Origin: Streptomyces sedi
GTDB lineage: Bacteria; Actinomycetota; Actinomycetes; Streptomycetales; Streptomycetaceae
Direction: 5' to 3'
Assembly: GCF_006335015.1 (NCBI RefSeq)
Contig: NZ_VDGT01000001.1
Coordinates: 124,001 to 188,000 of the forward strand
DNA length: 64,000 nt
Part shown: piece by piece, positions 8,771 through 17,446 of the stretch
Layout: each line of letters starts with the position of its first letter
Numbering within the stretch: the first letter of the stretch is position 1
Translations under genes and position numbers: made by a program
The notes under the pieces: model-generated
What the model was told of the DNA's origin: nothing
The model's database searches: none
Seen by the model: only the letters and a program-made list of their open reading frames with translations

Positions 8771-10314
8771 AGGTTCTCCTCCTTGAGCAGCGCGGCGATC
8801 TCCCGGTGCGCGATCTTGCCGTGGGCGGTCAGCGGGAGCCGCGGGACGACGCGGCACAGCGCCGGCACCTTCGCCGGCTCCAGGCGGGTGGCCAACTCGC
8901 GCAGCACCGCGTGCGACTCCACCTCGCCCTCCACCACGATCGCCAGGTCCGTGCCGTCGGCGGGGGGAACGACGCAGGCGGCCTCCACCCCCGGCACGTC
9001 GGTCGCGGCGGCCTCGATCTCGACGGTGCTCATGCGGATGCCGCGGCGCTTGAACATGTCGTCGCGCCGGCCCTGGAAGTAGAGGTAGCCGTCCTCGTCC
9101 AGCCATCCGTAGTCGCCGGTGTGCAGGCGGGGTTCGCCGGTGTCGGGGTCGGCCCTGAAGACGCGCGCGGTCTGCTCGGGCGCGCGCCAGTAGCCGGGCA
9201 TGACGTGGGGTCCGGCGGCGACGATCTCGCCGACCTCGCCCGTGGGGACCTCCTTGCCCTCGCCGTCGAGGATGAGGACCCGGGTGCCGGGGAGGGGGAC
9301 GCCGACGGAGTCGGGGCGTTCGGCGTCCTCCTCGGGGGGCATGACGGTGACGCGCTTGCACTCGGTCTGCCCGTACTGGCGGACCACCCGCACGCCGGGG
9401 AAGAGTTCGCGCAGCGAACGGATGGTGGCGGCCGGCAGGGCGGCGCCGGTGTTGGTGAAGAGCCGCACGGCGGGCAGCCCGTCGCGTGCGCGGGCGCCGA
9501 GGGCGACGATCATCTGCGCCAGGGACGGCACGATGGGCACCACGGTGGCGCCGGTCTCGCCCATTCTGCGCAGCAGCGTCAGGTCGGACTCCTCGTCGGC
9601 GAGGACCAGTTCGGAACGGCCGAGGCAGGCGAGCAGCACCTTGTAGAGGCCGTAGTCCCAGGAGATGGGGAAGCGGCAGAAGACGACGTCGTCGGGCCGG
9701 TACCGCAGCACGGCGGCGATGGCGCGCGCGGCGAAGGCCATGTGGGAGTGGTGGGACATGACGGCTTTGGGGGCCGCGGTGGAGCCCGAGGTGTAGACGA
9801 GGACGGCGAGGTCGTCGGGGGTGACCTCGGCGGGGGGCGGGCCCGCGGGTGAGGACTTCGCCAGCTCGTCGGCCTCCCGCCACACGTCGTCCTGGTCGCG
9901 CACGGGTGCCTCGGTGACCTCGGTGAGGCGCGCGACGCCGGCGCCGGCGCCGATGACCAGCTTGGGTTCGGCGTTGGCCAGCACGGACCTGAGGTGGAAC
10001 GGTTTCATGCCGGGGTTGAGCGGAACGAAGACGACGCCCCGGGCGAGGGTGCCGTAGAGCATCGCGACGAGTTCGCGGCGGCTGGGTGCCTGGACGACCA
10101 GCCGGTCGCCGCGCCGCACGCCCTGCGCGTCGAGCCAGGCGCCGAACTCCCGGCTCCGTTCGGCCAGCTGCCGGTAGGTCCAGCCGCCGGAGGCGTCCCG
10201 CACCGCGGGTGCGTCCACCGCCGTCAGCAGGGCCTCGTCGAGGAAGTCGTGCACGCGCTCGGTGCCGGGGGCCAGCACCTGGGGGGCGTCGTCCGACTTC
10301 GCGAGTCCCTCCAT
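8767..10314 (-). CDS. 3-methylaspartate-ACP ligase, VinN-like
   Basis: 515-residue ANL-family adenylating enzyme, first gene of the operon with the decarboxylase and both mutase subunits. It should adenylate 3-methylaspartate and load it on the free ACP encoded divergently at 10683. Motifs: VYTSGSTAAPKAV (the last glycine of the usual PKG is alanine), RQYGQTE, LHTGDYGWLDEDGY, and LTAHGKIAHRE with the catalytic lysine. The domain layout resembles benzoate-CoA ligase/VinN more than NRPS A domains. Substrate is inferred from context, not read from the pocket. Confidence 0.85.
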   Translation of the reverse strand: MEGLAKSDDAPQVLAPGTERVHDFLDEALLTAVDAPAVRDASGGWTYRQLAERSREFGAWLDAQGVRRGDRLVVQAPSRRELVAMLYGTLARGVVFVPLNPGMKPFHLRSVLANAEPKLVIGAGAGVARLTEVTEAPVRDQDDVWREADELAKSSPAGPPPAEVTPDDLAVLVYTSGSTAAPKAVMSHHSHMAFAARAIAAVLRYRPDDVVFCRFPISWDYGLYKVLLACLGRSELVLADEESDLTLLRRMGETGATVVPIVPSLAQMIVALGARARDGLPAVRLFTNTGAALPAATIRSLRELFPGVRVVRQYGQTECKRVTVMPPEEDAERPDSVGVPLPGTRVLILDGEGKEVPTGEVGEIVAAGPHVMPGYWRAPEQTARVFRADPDTGEPRLHTGDYGWLDEDGYLYFQGRRDDMFKRRGIRMSTVEIEAAATDVPGVEAACVVPPADGTDLAIVVEGEVESHAVLRELATRLEPAKVPALCRVVPRLPLTAHGKIAHREIAALLKEENL

Positions 10315-10363
10315 GATCTGCCTCGCCTCTCCACCGGTGGCTCGAATCCCCGGTGATCTCGTG

Positions 10364-10419
10364 GGAGTTGTCCTGCGGAGTTGTCCTGCGGAGCTGTCGA
10401 GCGGAGTCGTCGTGCGGGG
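10364..10419. repeat. Four 14-bp tandem repeats in a promoter
   Basis: GGAGTTGTCCTGCG occurs twice unchanged (10364-10391) and twice more with changes (10392-10419). It lies 50-105 bp upstream of the leftward ligase operon, between it and the CCCCTA boxes, so it may fall in the untranslated leader. Confidence 0.85.
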
Positions 10420-10436
10420 TTCCGCTGCTCGGGCAC

Positions 10437-10563
10437 CCTAGGGACGGCGTCAGTGACTGCCACACCCCTAGCCACCCCTAGGCGGGCGCCGCCGGTCCCG
10501 CGGGTTCCGGGCCGCCGGGGGCGTGTGGGCGGGAGCTGCCAGCGGGTTAGGGGCCGCTAAGGG
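10437..10563. promoter_or_regulatory. Divergent promoter region with repeated CCCCTA boxes
   Basis: Between the ligase operon and the ACP gene are CCCTAGGG (10437-10444), CCCCTAG (10465-10471) and CCCCTAGG (10475-10482), the last two ten bases apart, then TAGGGG (10548-10553) and TAAGGG (10558-10563) in the opposite sense, also ten apart. This arrangement fits a helical-phase regulator site shared by both divergent promoters. The regulator is inferred to be the LAL protein of the cluster. Confidence 0.5.
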
Positions 10564-10682
10564 TTTCCCGGGATCGCCGGTGCGGTTGCCATGGGGGTGC
10601 GGGGTTTCCCGCGGGTTCCCGGCGGCCGGCCCGATGACCGCTCGACGGGTTCGGCCGACGGTTCGACGCACAGGGAGTACAC

Positions 10683-10931
10683 ATGTGGGATGAGCAGTTC
10701 GAGGCGATCGTGCGCAAGCACCTGCCCTTTCTCGGCGGCGACGAGGAGCTCGCCGGCGGGGCGTCGCTGCGCGACCTCGGTCTCGACTCGCTGGGCACGG
10801 TGGAGCTGTTGAGCGCCCTGGAGAACGAGTACGAGCTGCGGTTCGTCGACGACGCCCTGACGTTGGAGACGTTCGCCACCCCCGACCGGCTGTGGTCGAC
10901 GCTCAGCGAGCTGCGCGGGGCCAGCGCCTGA
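10683..10931 (+). CDS. Free-standing acyl carrier protein, VinL-like
   Basis: 82-residue ACP with the phosphopantetheine attachment serine in [12 protein letters not shown] (Ser36). In the vicenistatin pathway VinL carries the beta-amino acid starter through loading, decarboxylation and aminoacylation before transfer by VinK, and the same carrier role is inferred here. It is transcribed divergently from the ligase operon and alone, with a hairpin terminator 28 bp after its stop. Confidence 0.93.
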   Translation: MWDEQFEAIVRKHLPFLGGDEELAGGASLRDLGLDSLGTVELLSALENEYELRFVDDALTLETFATPDRLWSTLSELRGASA

Positions 10932-10958
10932 CGGGCGTGCCGGCGCGGAGCGCGTGGG

Positions 10959-10995
10959 GCCGCCCGTCGACGTGGGACGCACGTCGGCGGGCGGC
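10959..10995. terminator. Bidirectional hairpin terminator
   Basis: A 16-bp stem (10959-10974 with 10980-10995, one G-T pair) lies between the convergent ACP and peptidase genes and can end both transcripts. Confidence 0.8.
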
Positions 10996-11056
10996 TCTCT
11001 CGCGGGCTTGGGGGCGGCGGTTCCGGGTCAACGGCGCCCGTGGGTGGTCGGTGCGC

Positions 11057-11959
11057 CTATCCGGCGATCTCCTTGAGGAAGCCGCCGAGCACCTCGCGGA
11101 ACCGTTCGGGCTGTTCCAGGTGCGGCACGTGGCTGGCGTCGTCGACGATCTCCCAGCGCACGTCCGGGATGTGGTCGTGGAACGGCCGCATGGTGGCGGG
11201 GGTCGCCTCGTCGTGCTCGCCGGCCAGCAGCAGGGTGGGGGCGGCGATGTCGGGGCAGGACTCGATCACTCCCCAGTCCTTGAGGGTGCCGATGACGTGG
11301 AACTCGTTGGGCCCGTTCATCGCGTAGTAGACGCTGGGGTTGTTGTAGATCTCGTAGAACGACGCCATGAAGTCGCGGGGCCAGGGGTTCACCCGGCAGA
11401 CGTGGCGGTCGTAGAACGGCCGCATGGCGTTGGTGTACTCGTCGCTGTCGGTGGTGCCGGCCGCCTCGTGGCGGAGCAGCGTCTCGTTGACGCCGTCGGG
11501 CAGCCGCTCGCGCAGCTTGCCGACCTCCTCCAGCCACAGCGGGTAGGAGGCCGGCGAGCTGACGATGGCGAGGCCGCGCAGCCCGGCGGGGCGGGACGCG
11601 GCGTGCCGCGCGATGAGCAGTCCGCCCCAGGAGTGGCCCAGCAGCGTGTAGTTGTCGGCGATGCCGAGCTTGGTGAGCAGGTTGTCCAGTTCGTCGAGGA
11701 AGAGCTGGACGGTCCAGAACTCCGCGTCGCGGTCCGGGAGATGGGTGGAGCCGCCGTTGCCCAGCTGGTCGTAGTGGACGACGGGCCAGCCGTCCTCGGC
11801 CAGCTCGGCGACGGCGAGCATGTAGTCGTGGGTGGAGCCCGGCCCGCCGTGGACGACGACCAGCGGGGGGCGTCCCGAGTCGAGGTCACCGGTGATGCGG
11901 TACCAGGTGCGCCACTCGCGGAACTCCACCGTTCCACGGGCGCTCGGAGGGGGAGCCAT
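11057..11959 (-). CDS. Proline iminopeptidase-like alpha/beta hydrolase, VinJ-like
   Basis: 300 residues of the S33 peptidase family, cytoplasmic (no signal peptide). The oxyanion-hole motif HGGPG is at 37-41, the nucleophile elbow GHSWGG at 108-113 (Ser110), and the catalytic histidine is probably in DDASHVPHLEQPE. In vicenistatin biosynthesis VinJ removes the protecting aminoacyl group from the polyketide chain before macrolactam closure, and the same late step is inferred here. The family also includes true proline iminopeptidases, so substrate is not proven. Confidence 0.87.
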   Translation of the reverse strand: MAPPPSARGTVEFREWRTWYRITGDLDSGRPPLVVVHGGPGSTHDYMLAVAELAEDGWPVVHYDQLGNGGSTHLPDRDAEFWTVQLFLDELDNLLTKLGIADNYTLLGHSWGGLLIARHAASRPAGLRGLAIVSSPASYPLWLEEVGKLRERLPDGVNETLLRHEAAGTTDSDEYTNAMRPFYDRHVCRVNPWPRDFMASFYEIYNNPSVYYAMNGPNEFHVIGTLKDWGVIESCPDIAAPTLLLAGEHDEATPATMRPFHDHIPDVRWEIVDDASHVPHLEQPERFREVLGGFLKEIAG

Positions 11960-12012
11960 CGTGCCGGGTCACCTCGGTCTCTTCCGGTTCGGGCGTGGTC
12001 TGCTGGCTTGGC

Positions 12013-12044
12013 GGTCTGGTGGTCTGGTGGTCTGGTGGTCTGGT
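12013..12044. repeat. Four 8-bp tandem repeats
   Basis: GGTCTGGT is repeated four times exactly, followed by an imperfect inverted repeat around CAGTTGAC...GTCAACTG that reaches the stop of the peptidase gene at 12076. The inverted part may be a terminator for that gene. Confidence 0.9.
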
Positions 12045-12075
12045 GACCAGTTGACGGTGGTCAGCGGACCGCTGG

Positions 12076-13668
12076 TCAACTGAAGGGCGGGGCGTCCAAC
12101 TCGACGACGGTTCCCTCCTCGGGGACCCGCAGGTCGAGCAGGTAGTCGGAGACGAGCGCGTCGCCGGCCTCGGAGAGGCCGGTGAAGCAGTGGCCGAAGC
12201 CGTCGACCGTCACCAGCCGCGCCGCGCCGAGCTGCTCGACCACGCGCTCGGAGAACGCGTAGGGCGTCGCCGGATCGTGCACGCCGCCCAGGACCAGCAC
12301 CGGGATCTCGGTGCTCAGCTCCCAGGGGCCGGTGTACGGGTCGGGGGACGCCGCGGGCCACAGCGGGCACAGCGCCGCCTCGCCGAAGAGCTGGAAGCGG
12401 CTGAAGGTGGGCATCTCCGCCTCCCACTCCTCGACGAGCGCCGGCACGTCGCCCTGCGCGTGGTCGAACGGCTTGTCCGAGCAGTTGAACGCGAAGTGCG
12501 GGTCGGAGAAGAGATGTGGGCTCGGCTCCGCGTCCGGGCCGGCCGCCCCGAGCGGGGCCTCGGCCGTCAGCAGGGCGCGCGGGTCGGCCGCGCCCTCGGT
12601 GGTCGCCCCGGTCATCGCGTCGTGGGCGCCCTGGAGCTGGGCGGCCAACTGGCCGAGCCCGGCCTGGGAGAACAGCCCGTAGGCGACCCCGGTGATCAGC
12701 CCGTCGGCCGTCAGCGGGGCGCCGCCCGGCACGTCGATCGGGCCCTGGTGGAGCCGTTCGCGCAGCGCGTCCCACTTGGCGTGCGGGTCGCCCGAGCCGA
12801 AGGCGCACGCGTCACCGGCCTCCGCGCACGCGGTCAGGAAGGCGTCCAGCGCCTCCTCGTGCGCCCCGGCGCGCTGCCTGTCCTGCTCAAGCCCGTCGTT
12901 GGTGCGCAGGTCGGGGTCGACGGACGCGTCGAAGACCATGGCCCGCACCCGTTCCGGGTAGAGGTTGGCGTAGGTCGCGCCGATCAACGTGCCGTAGGAC
13001 TGGCCGACATAGGTGATCCGCTCCTCGCCGACGGCGGCGCGCAGCGCGTCGAGGTCGTGCGCGACGTCCCGGGTCGACATGTGCTCGATCAGCGGGCCCG
13101 CGTTGGCCGCGCAGTGCTCGGCGTAGCTCCGGTAGCCGGCCAGCGAACCGCTGACCTCCTCCTCGTTCACCGGCGTGCGGATCAGCCGGCCGAAGACGCC
13201 GGCCGCCTCCTCGTCGCTGGTGAAGCAGCTGAACGGGGTGGAGGCGCCGGTGCCCCTGGGGTCGAAGCCGACGATGTCGAAGGAGTCCAGCACCTCCTCG
13301 TCGAGGTGGTTGGCGGCGTTGACGGCGAGGACGCGGCCGGCGTTGCCGGGGCCGCCCGGGTTGACGAAGGCGGAGCCGATCCTGGCGTCCGGGTCGTCGG
13401 CGGCGCGGCGGAGCAGGGCGATGCTGATCCGCTCCCCCTCCGGGTCGGCGTGGTCCAGCGGCACCTCGTGGTCGGCGCAGCTGTAGCGGTCGCGTTCGCC
13501 GTCGGGAACGGTGGCGAGGATGTCGTCGTCGCAGGCGCCCCAGTCGACGCGGGGGTCGGGCGCGGTGGCGCCCGCCGGCGTGGCGGCGGCCAGCAGCGGG
13601 GCGGCGAGGGCGAAGGAACAGGCCGCGGCGAGCGCGGCACGGCGTCGGGGTCGTGCGTGTGCGGGCAT
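12076..13668 (-). CDS. Secreted tripeptidyl aminopeptidase-type alpha/beta hydrolase
   Basis: 530 residues. An Arg-rich start and hydrophobic segment ending near AGATA (about residue 35) form a signal peptide, so the enzyme is exported. The alpha/beta-hydrolase motifs are VNPGGPGNAG, FDPRGTG and the elbow GQSYGT (Ser224), with a C-terminal cap of the TAP type and GHC near the end. It belongs to the Streptomyces SlpD/E-Tap group that trims N-terminal peptides. It lies between the cluster peptidase and N-methyltransferase, all leftward, with CCCCTA boxes upstream. Its role may be unrelated protein breakdown or removal of a protecting amino acid outside the cell; the second is speculative. Confidence 0.85.
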   Translation of the reverse strand: MPAHARPRRRAALAAACSFALAAPLLAAATPAGATAPDPRVDWGACDDDILATVPDGERDRYSCADHEVPLDHADPEGERISIALLRRAADDPDARIGSAFVNPGGPGNAGRVLAVNAANHLDEEVLDSFDIVGFDPRGTGASTPFSCFTSDEEAAGVFGRLIRTPVNEEEVSGSLAGYRSYAEHCAANAGPLIEHMSTRDVAHDLDALRAAVGEERITYVGQSYGTLIGATYANLYPERVRAMVFDASVDPDLRTNDGLEQDRQRAGAHEEALDAFLTACAEAGDACAFGSGDPHAKWDALRERLHQGPIDVPGGAPLTADGLITGVAYGLFSQAGLGQLAAQLQGAHDAMTGATTEGAADPRALLTAEAPLGAAGPDAEPSPHLFSDPHFAFNCSDKPFDHAQGDVPALVEEWEAEMPTFSRFQLFGEAALCPLWPAASPDPYTGPWELSTEIPVLVLGGVHDPATPYAFSERVVEQLGAARLVTVDGFGHCFTGLSEAGDALVSDYLLDLRVPEEGTVVELDAPPFS

Positions 13669-13750
13669 CGGCTTCCTCCGGTCTGATCACGACGGGCCAC
13701 GAGTACCCGAGGGGTCTCGCAGACTGCCGCCGTCCGCCCGGCGGACGCAC

Positions 13751-13767
13751 CCCCTAACTCCCCCCTA
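13751..13767. promoter_or_regulatory. CCCCTA direct repeat upstream of the secreted peptidase
   Basis: CCCCTA occurs at 13751-13756 and again at 13762-13767, eleven bases apart, 80-100 bp before the peptidase start. It matches the phased boxes at 10.46 kb. Confidence 0.45.
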
Positions 13768-13821
13768 TCCGCCCTTCACATGGGCAAAGCCGCCGCGGCT
13801 CGAAGGTGGCGGGACGGCCGT

Positions 13822-13849
13822 GGGGGCGTCACGTCGGCGGGACGCCCCC
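13822..13849 (-). terminator. Hairpin terminator after the N-methyltransferase
   Basis: A 9-bp perfect stem, GGGGGCGTC with GACGCCCCC (13822-13830/13841-13849), extendable by three pairs, starts 12 bp beyond the stop of the leftward methyltransferase gene. Confidence 0.75.
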
Positions 13850-13860
13850 GCGGCCCTTCG

Positions 13861-14586
13861 TCAGGCCGTCCCGGCCGTTCGCGTCGCGACGTAGACGCCG
13901 CGGTCGCCCCGGCCCACGGGCAGCAGCCGGGGCGTCAGGCCGGCGGCGGTGAACGCCTCCTCGTACGCGTCGCCGGAGAAGAGCGCCAGGTCCTCGCGGT
14001 CGACGAAGTGCCGCACGCCCTCGCCGCCCGGCTCGGAGACCAGGTAGTGCATGTCGACGGCCGACCGGTCGCCCTCGGTGCGCCACTGGCCCATCCGGGA
14101 GATGGTCACGCCGTCCCGCTCCACGGAGGCGTGGGCGAGCTGCCCGCCCCGCCAGCGTTCGCGGAGGATCCACGGTTCGACGATCAGCACCCCGGCGGGC
14201 GTGAGGTGGCGGGCCATGGTGGCGACGGCGTCGCGCAGGTCGGGAACGCCGCCGAGGTAGCCGACGGCGCTGTACATGGAGCAGATCACGTCGTACGAGC
14301 GGCCGAGGTCGAACTTCCGCATGTCGGCCTGGTGCAGCGGGACGTCCGCCGGCAGCTTCTCGCGCGCCCTGGCCAGCATCGGCTCGGACAGGTCGAGCCC
14401 CGTCACCGCGAACTCGCCGCGCAGATGGCGCAGATGCTCGCCGGTGCCGCAGCCGACGTCCAGCAGGGTGGCGGCTTCGGGGGCGTGTTCCCTGGCGAGG
14501 TCGGCGATCAGACGGGCGTGGGCTGCGTAGTCGTACAGGGTGCAGTAGACGCGGTCATACACTTCGGCGAACTGGGTGTCGTACAC
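13861..14586 (-). CDS. dTDP-aminosugar N-methyltransferase (DesVI/VinG-like)
   Basis: 241 residues, a class I SAM-dependent methyltransferase. The N terminus MYDTQFAEVYDRVY and the SAM loop LLDVGCGTGEHL, followed by QADMRKF and CSMYSAVGYL, are characteristic of DesVI/TylM1, which methylate the amino group of dTDP-3-amino sugars; VinG does this for vicenisamine. Mono- versus dimethylation cannot be told by eye. It lies downstream of the LAL regulator with a 61-bp gap and the same direction, so it may share that transcript. Confidence 0.87.
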   Translation of the reverse strand: MYDTQFAEVYDRVYCTLYDYAAHARLIADLAREHAPEAATLLDVGCGTGEHLRHLRGEFAVTGLDLSEPMLARAREKLPADVPLHQADMRKFDLGRSYDVICSMYSAVGYLGGVPDLRDAVATMARHLTPAGVLIVEPWILRERWRGGQLAHASVERDGVTISRMGQWRTEGDRSAVDMHYLVSEPGGEGVRHFVDREDLALFSGDAYEEAFTAAGLTPRLLPVGRGDRGVYVATRTAGTA

Positions 14587-14647
14587 GAAGGGACGCCCTT
14601 CTGGCGGTCAGGACGGGGTGGTGTGGGCGGTTCCGGCGAGGAGGGGG

Positions 14648-17446
14648 TCAGCCGGTGGCCGCCCGGACGGTGCCGTTGCCCGCGTGGATGCGTTGCAGGT
14701 CGGCGCGGCCGGAGAGCTGGAGCTTGCGGTAGACGCGGGTCAGGTGCTGCTCGACGGTGCTGATCGTGATGAAGAGCTTCCGGGAGATCTCCCGGTTGGT
14801 GTCGCCGGCCGCCGCCAGTTGGGCGACCCGCTGCTCGGCCTCGCTGAGCTGCGCCGCCTCCCAGCCGGACCAGGCGGGCAGCGTCGCCGGCTCGGGGGCG
14901 CCGACGGTGCTGGACTCGGGCAGCAGGGTGCGGGCGACCCGCTCGGCGCCGCAGCGGACGGCGCCGCGCCACGCCAACTCGCCGACGGCGCGGGCGCTTT
15001 GGGAGTCACCCATGTCCTGGTGGGCGAGGCTGAGGTCGACGAGCACGAGGAACCGCTGGTGCAGGTCCTGCCCCTCGGAGAGCACCTCGGCGGCCTCCGT
15101 CAGCACCCCGAGCCTGCGGTGGCGGTCCACCACCCGCGCGTAGACCCGCAGCGCGGCGCCCCGCACCCGCGGATGCTGGCCCCGTGGGTGGCGCAGCTGC
15201 TTCTCCAGCAGCCGCCTGGCCTCGGCCCGGTCGCCCTGCGCGAGCGACACCTCGGCGAGGCCGAGCCGCCAGGGCGCGAGCGCGGGGATGTCCATCTCCC
15301 AGCGCGTCAGCAGCTCGCCGCAGCGCAGGAAGTCCCGGTGGGCGGCCTGGTACTGCCCGCCGGCCAGCCGGTAGCGGGCGCGGGCGTGCAGATAGGCGAC
15401 GCCGTGCAGCGTCTCGAACATGTTCTGCGGCACGATCCAGGAGAGGTACTCCTCAGCCTGGTCCAGGTCGCCGCGCGCGGTGTGCGCGGCGACCAGCACG
15501 CTCAGCGGCAGGCCGAGCGCGACGCCCCAGGCGCGGGGCGCCAGGTGCTTCAGGGCGGTCGTCGCGTACCGCTCGGCGGTGATCAGATCGCCCCTGCGCC
15601 GCATGGTCTCGGCGCGGATGGCCTGCGGGACGCCGCGCAGCGAGTCGATGCCGGCGCCTCCCGACTCGGTGACGACGCGCGTAGCGCACCGTTCGGCGCG
15701 GTCGAGTTCGTCGACGCACACCAGCGCCTGGAGCACGGTGGCGACGGCGTCGCCCCTGGTGACCCCGTCGGTGCCGATGCTCTCGCTGAGCGCGGCCACG
15801 TCGCTGGGGCCCTGCTCGCTGAACGCGCCGCGCAGCGCCCGCAGATGGCGCAGCAGGGCGGGGTCGTCGACCTCGGCGAGCCGGTCGAGGAGCGCGGGGT
15901 CGGCCTCGTCCAGCCGGTGCCGCAGCGCCGGGTAGCTGATCAGCGCCCAGCCGAGGAACGCGCGTAGCTCGGCCCTGCGCTCGGATGTCGTCGCGCGCAT
16001 CGCCACGTCGACCAGCATGGCCGCGGCCTGGTCGGTCCGGCCGTGCCACAGGAAGATCGTCAGCAGCGTGACGGTGTCCTCGTCGGGGACCATCCCCGCC
16101 CGTTGGAGCGCGTGGCACTGGTCGAGGTAGCGGATGACGCGCGCCGGGTTGAGCCGCCACTGGGCCCAGATCAGCTTGGTGATGACGCGGCCCTTCTCCG
16201 CGTCGTCGAGTGGGCCGCGCATCGCCAGCGCGAGGCACCGGACGGCGAACGACCAGTCGCCCTGGCCGACGGCCTCCATCGCGGAGTCCCGCAGCACGGA
16301 GGTGGTCCACGCCGCGGAGGTGGCGTCGGAGGCGACCAGGTGCCTGGCGACCAGGGAGCTGCTGTAGCCCTCGGACTCCAGGATGGCGGCTACCTGGTAG
16401 TGCTGGGTGGGGAGCTCGGTGAACTCCGGGTCCTCCAGGAGGGTTTCGGCGGCCCGGGGGTGGCGGAACCGCACGTCCTGGACGCCGACGTCGTCCGGGT
16501 GGTCCGAGTCGTGCAGGATGCCCGCGTCCGTCAGGGAGCGGAGCTGCTCGGTGACCAGTTCGGGGTCGGTCTTCAGCAGCTGCGCCAGCAGGTCGACGTT
16601 GGCCTCGGCGCCGAGCAACGCGATGCCGCGCGCCACGGCCAGTATCTCGGGGCCGCTGCGGTGCAGGGAGGCGAAGACGGCCAACGCGGAGACGCGGCCG
16701 GCCTCCAGGCGCGGCGCCTCGGTCGGGGTCGCTTCGCCGCGACCGCGGGGGGAGTTGGCGCGCCACTCCTCGATGAGGGTGCGCAGGACCAGGGGGTTGC
16801 CGCCGCTGGTGCGGTAGCAGTCGTCGGTCATCCACTCGGCGGCCTCGGGGCCCAGGTCGCGGCCGACGACCTCCCGCACGCCGTCCCGGGTCAACGGCCC
16901 GAGGCGGAGCTGCGAGTAGTGCGGCTCGCGCATCAACTCGGCGCAGAACAGGGGGATGATGAGGTGGGAGCGGTCGGGGACCACCAGCACCACCACGACG
17001 GGACTGGTGCGGGCGAGGCGGACCAGGTGAAGGATACCGGTGAGCGACTCGGGGTCGCTGTGGTGCAGGTCGTCGACGACGGCGAGCACGGGAGTCCGCC
17101 GGGACATGCGCGCGATGTCCTCGGCGATCTGCTTGCCGTCGTTCTCCAGATCGGGCCACGGGGCGATGGGCCAGGAAGCTGTCGGCCTGCCCTCAACTCC
17201 CTCGTATTCCTTAGCCAGTTGAGTTAACATATCCATGGGTCGTCGCTTTCCCATGCGGGTGGCGTGCGCACGGAGCACGACCAGCTCGGACTCCCCTTCG
17301 AGGGATTCGATCAGGGAGTGCGTCAGCTCGGTTTTACCGACTGCGACAGGGCCGGCGACAACCGCGACGCTTCCACGCCCTTTTCGGGCGGCCTGGACAA
17401 GCTCCTGGAGTTCGGAAAGCGCACGCGAACGTTCGCTCAGAATCAC
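14648..17446 (-). CDS. LAL-family LuxR transcriptional activator
   Basis: 932 residues, the usual size for large ATP-binding LuxR regulators. The Walker A loop GPVAVGKT is at 32-39, a Walker B-like VLAVVDDLHH follows near 120, the middle is helical TPR-like, and the LuxR helix-turn-helix (LSEAEQRVAQLAAAGDTNRE, then STVEQHLTRVYRKL) is at the C terminus. It starts with GTG behind a good AGGGGGAA site. Leu74 is encoded by TTA (17225-17227), so translation should depend on the bldA tRNA, linking the cluster to development. Its position at the cluster edge suggests it activates the pathway. Confidence 0.93.
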   Translation of the reverse strand: MILSERSRALSELQELVQAARKGRGSVAVVAGPVAVGKTELTHSLIESLEGESELVVLRAHATRMGKRRPMDMLTQLAKEYEGVEGRPTASWPIAPWPDLENDGKQIAEDIARMSRRTPVLAVVDDLHHSDPESLTGILHLVRLARTSPVVVVLVVPDRSHLIIPLFCAELMREPHYSQLRLGPLTRDGVREVVGRDLGPEAAEWMTDDCYRTSGGNPLVLRTLIEEWRANSPRGRGEATPTEAPRLEAGRVSALAVFASLHRSGPEILAVARGIALLGAEANVDLLAQLLKTDPELVTEQLRSLTDAGILHDSDHPDDVGVQDVRFRHPRAAETLLEDPEFTELPTQHYQVAAILESEGYSSSLVARHLVASDATSAAWTTSVLRDSAMEAVGQGDWSFAVRCLALAMRGPLDDAEKGRVITKLIWAQWRLNPARVIRYLDQCHALQRAGMVPDEDTVTLLTIFLWHGRTDQAAAMLVDVAMRATTSERRAELRAFLGWALISYPALRHRLDEADPALLDRLAEVDDPALLRHLRALRGAFSEQGPSDVAALSESIGTDGVTRGDAVATVLQALVCVDELDRAERCATRVVTESGGAGIDSLRGVPQAIRAETMRRRGDLITAERYATTALKHLAPRAWGVALGLPLSVLVAAHTARGDLDQAEEYLSWIVPQNMFETLHGVAYLHARARYRLAGGQYQAAHRDFLRCGELLTRWEMDIPALAPWRLGLAEVSLAQGDRAEARRLLEKQLRHPRGQHPRVRGAALRVYARVVDRHRRLGVLTEAAEVLSEGQDLHQRFLVLVDLSLAHQDMGDSQSARAVGELAWRGAVRCGAERVARTLLPESSTVGAPEPATLPAWSGWEAAQLSEAEQRVAQLAAAGDTNREISRKLFITISTVEQHLTRVYRKLQLSGRADLQRIHAGNGTVRAATG

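Noticed and set aside
10315..10682. Cobalamin riboswitch for the B12-dependent mutase operon
   Set aside because: No B12-box-like conserved segment was seen; the region holds repeats and CCCCTA boxes.
16043..17227. Long open frame antisense to the LAL regulator
   Set aside because: The leftward frame has ATPase and LuxR motifs; this one is a GC-rich shadow with no recognisable domain.
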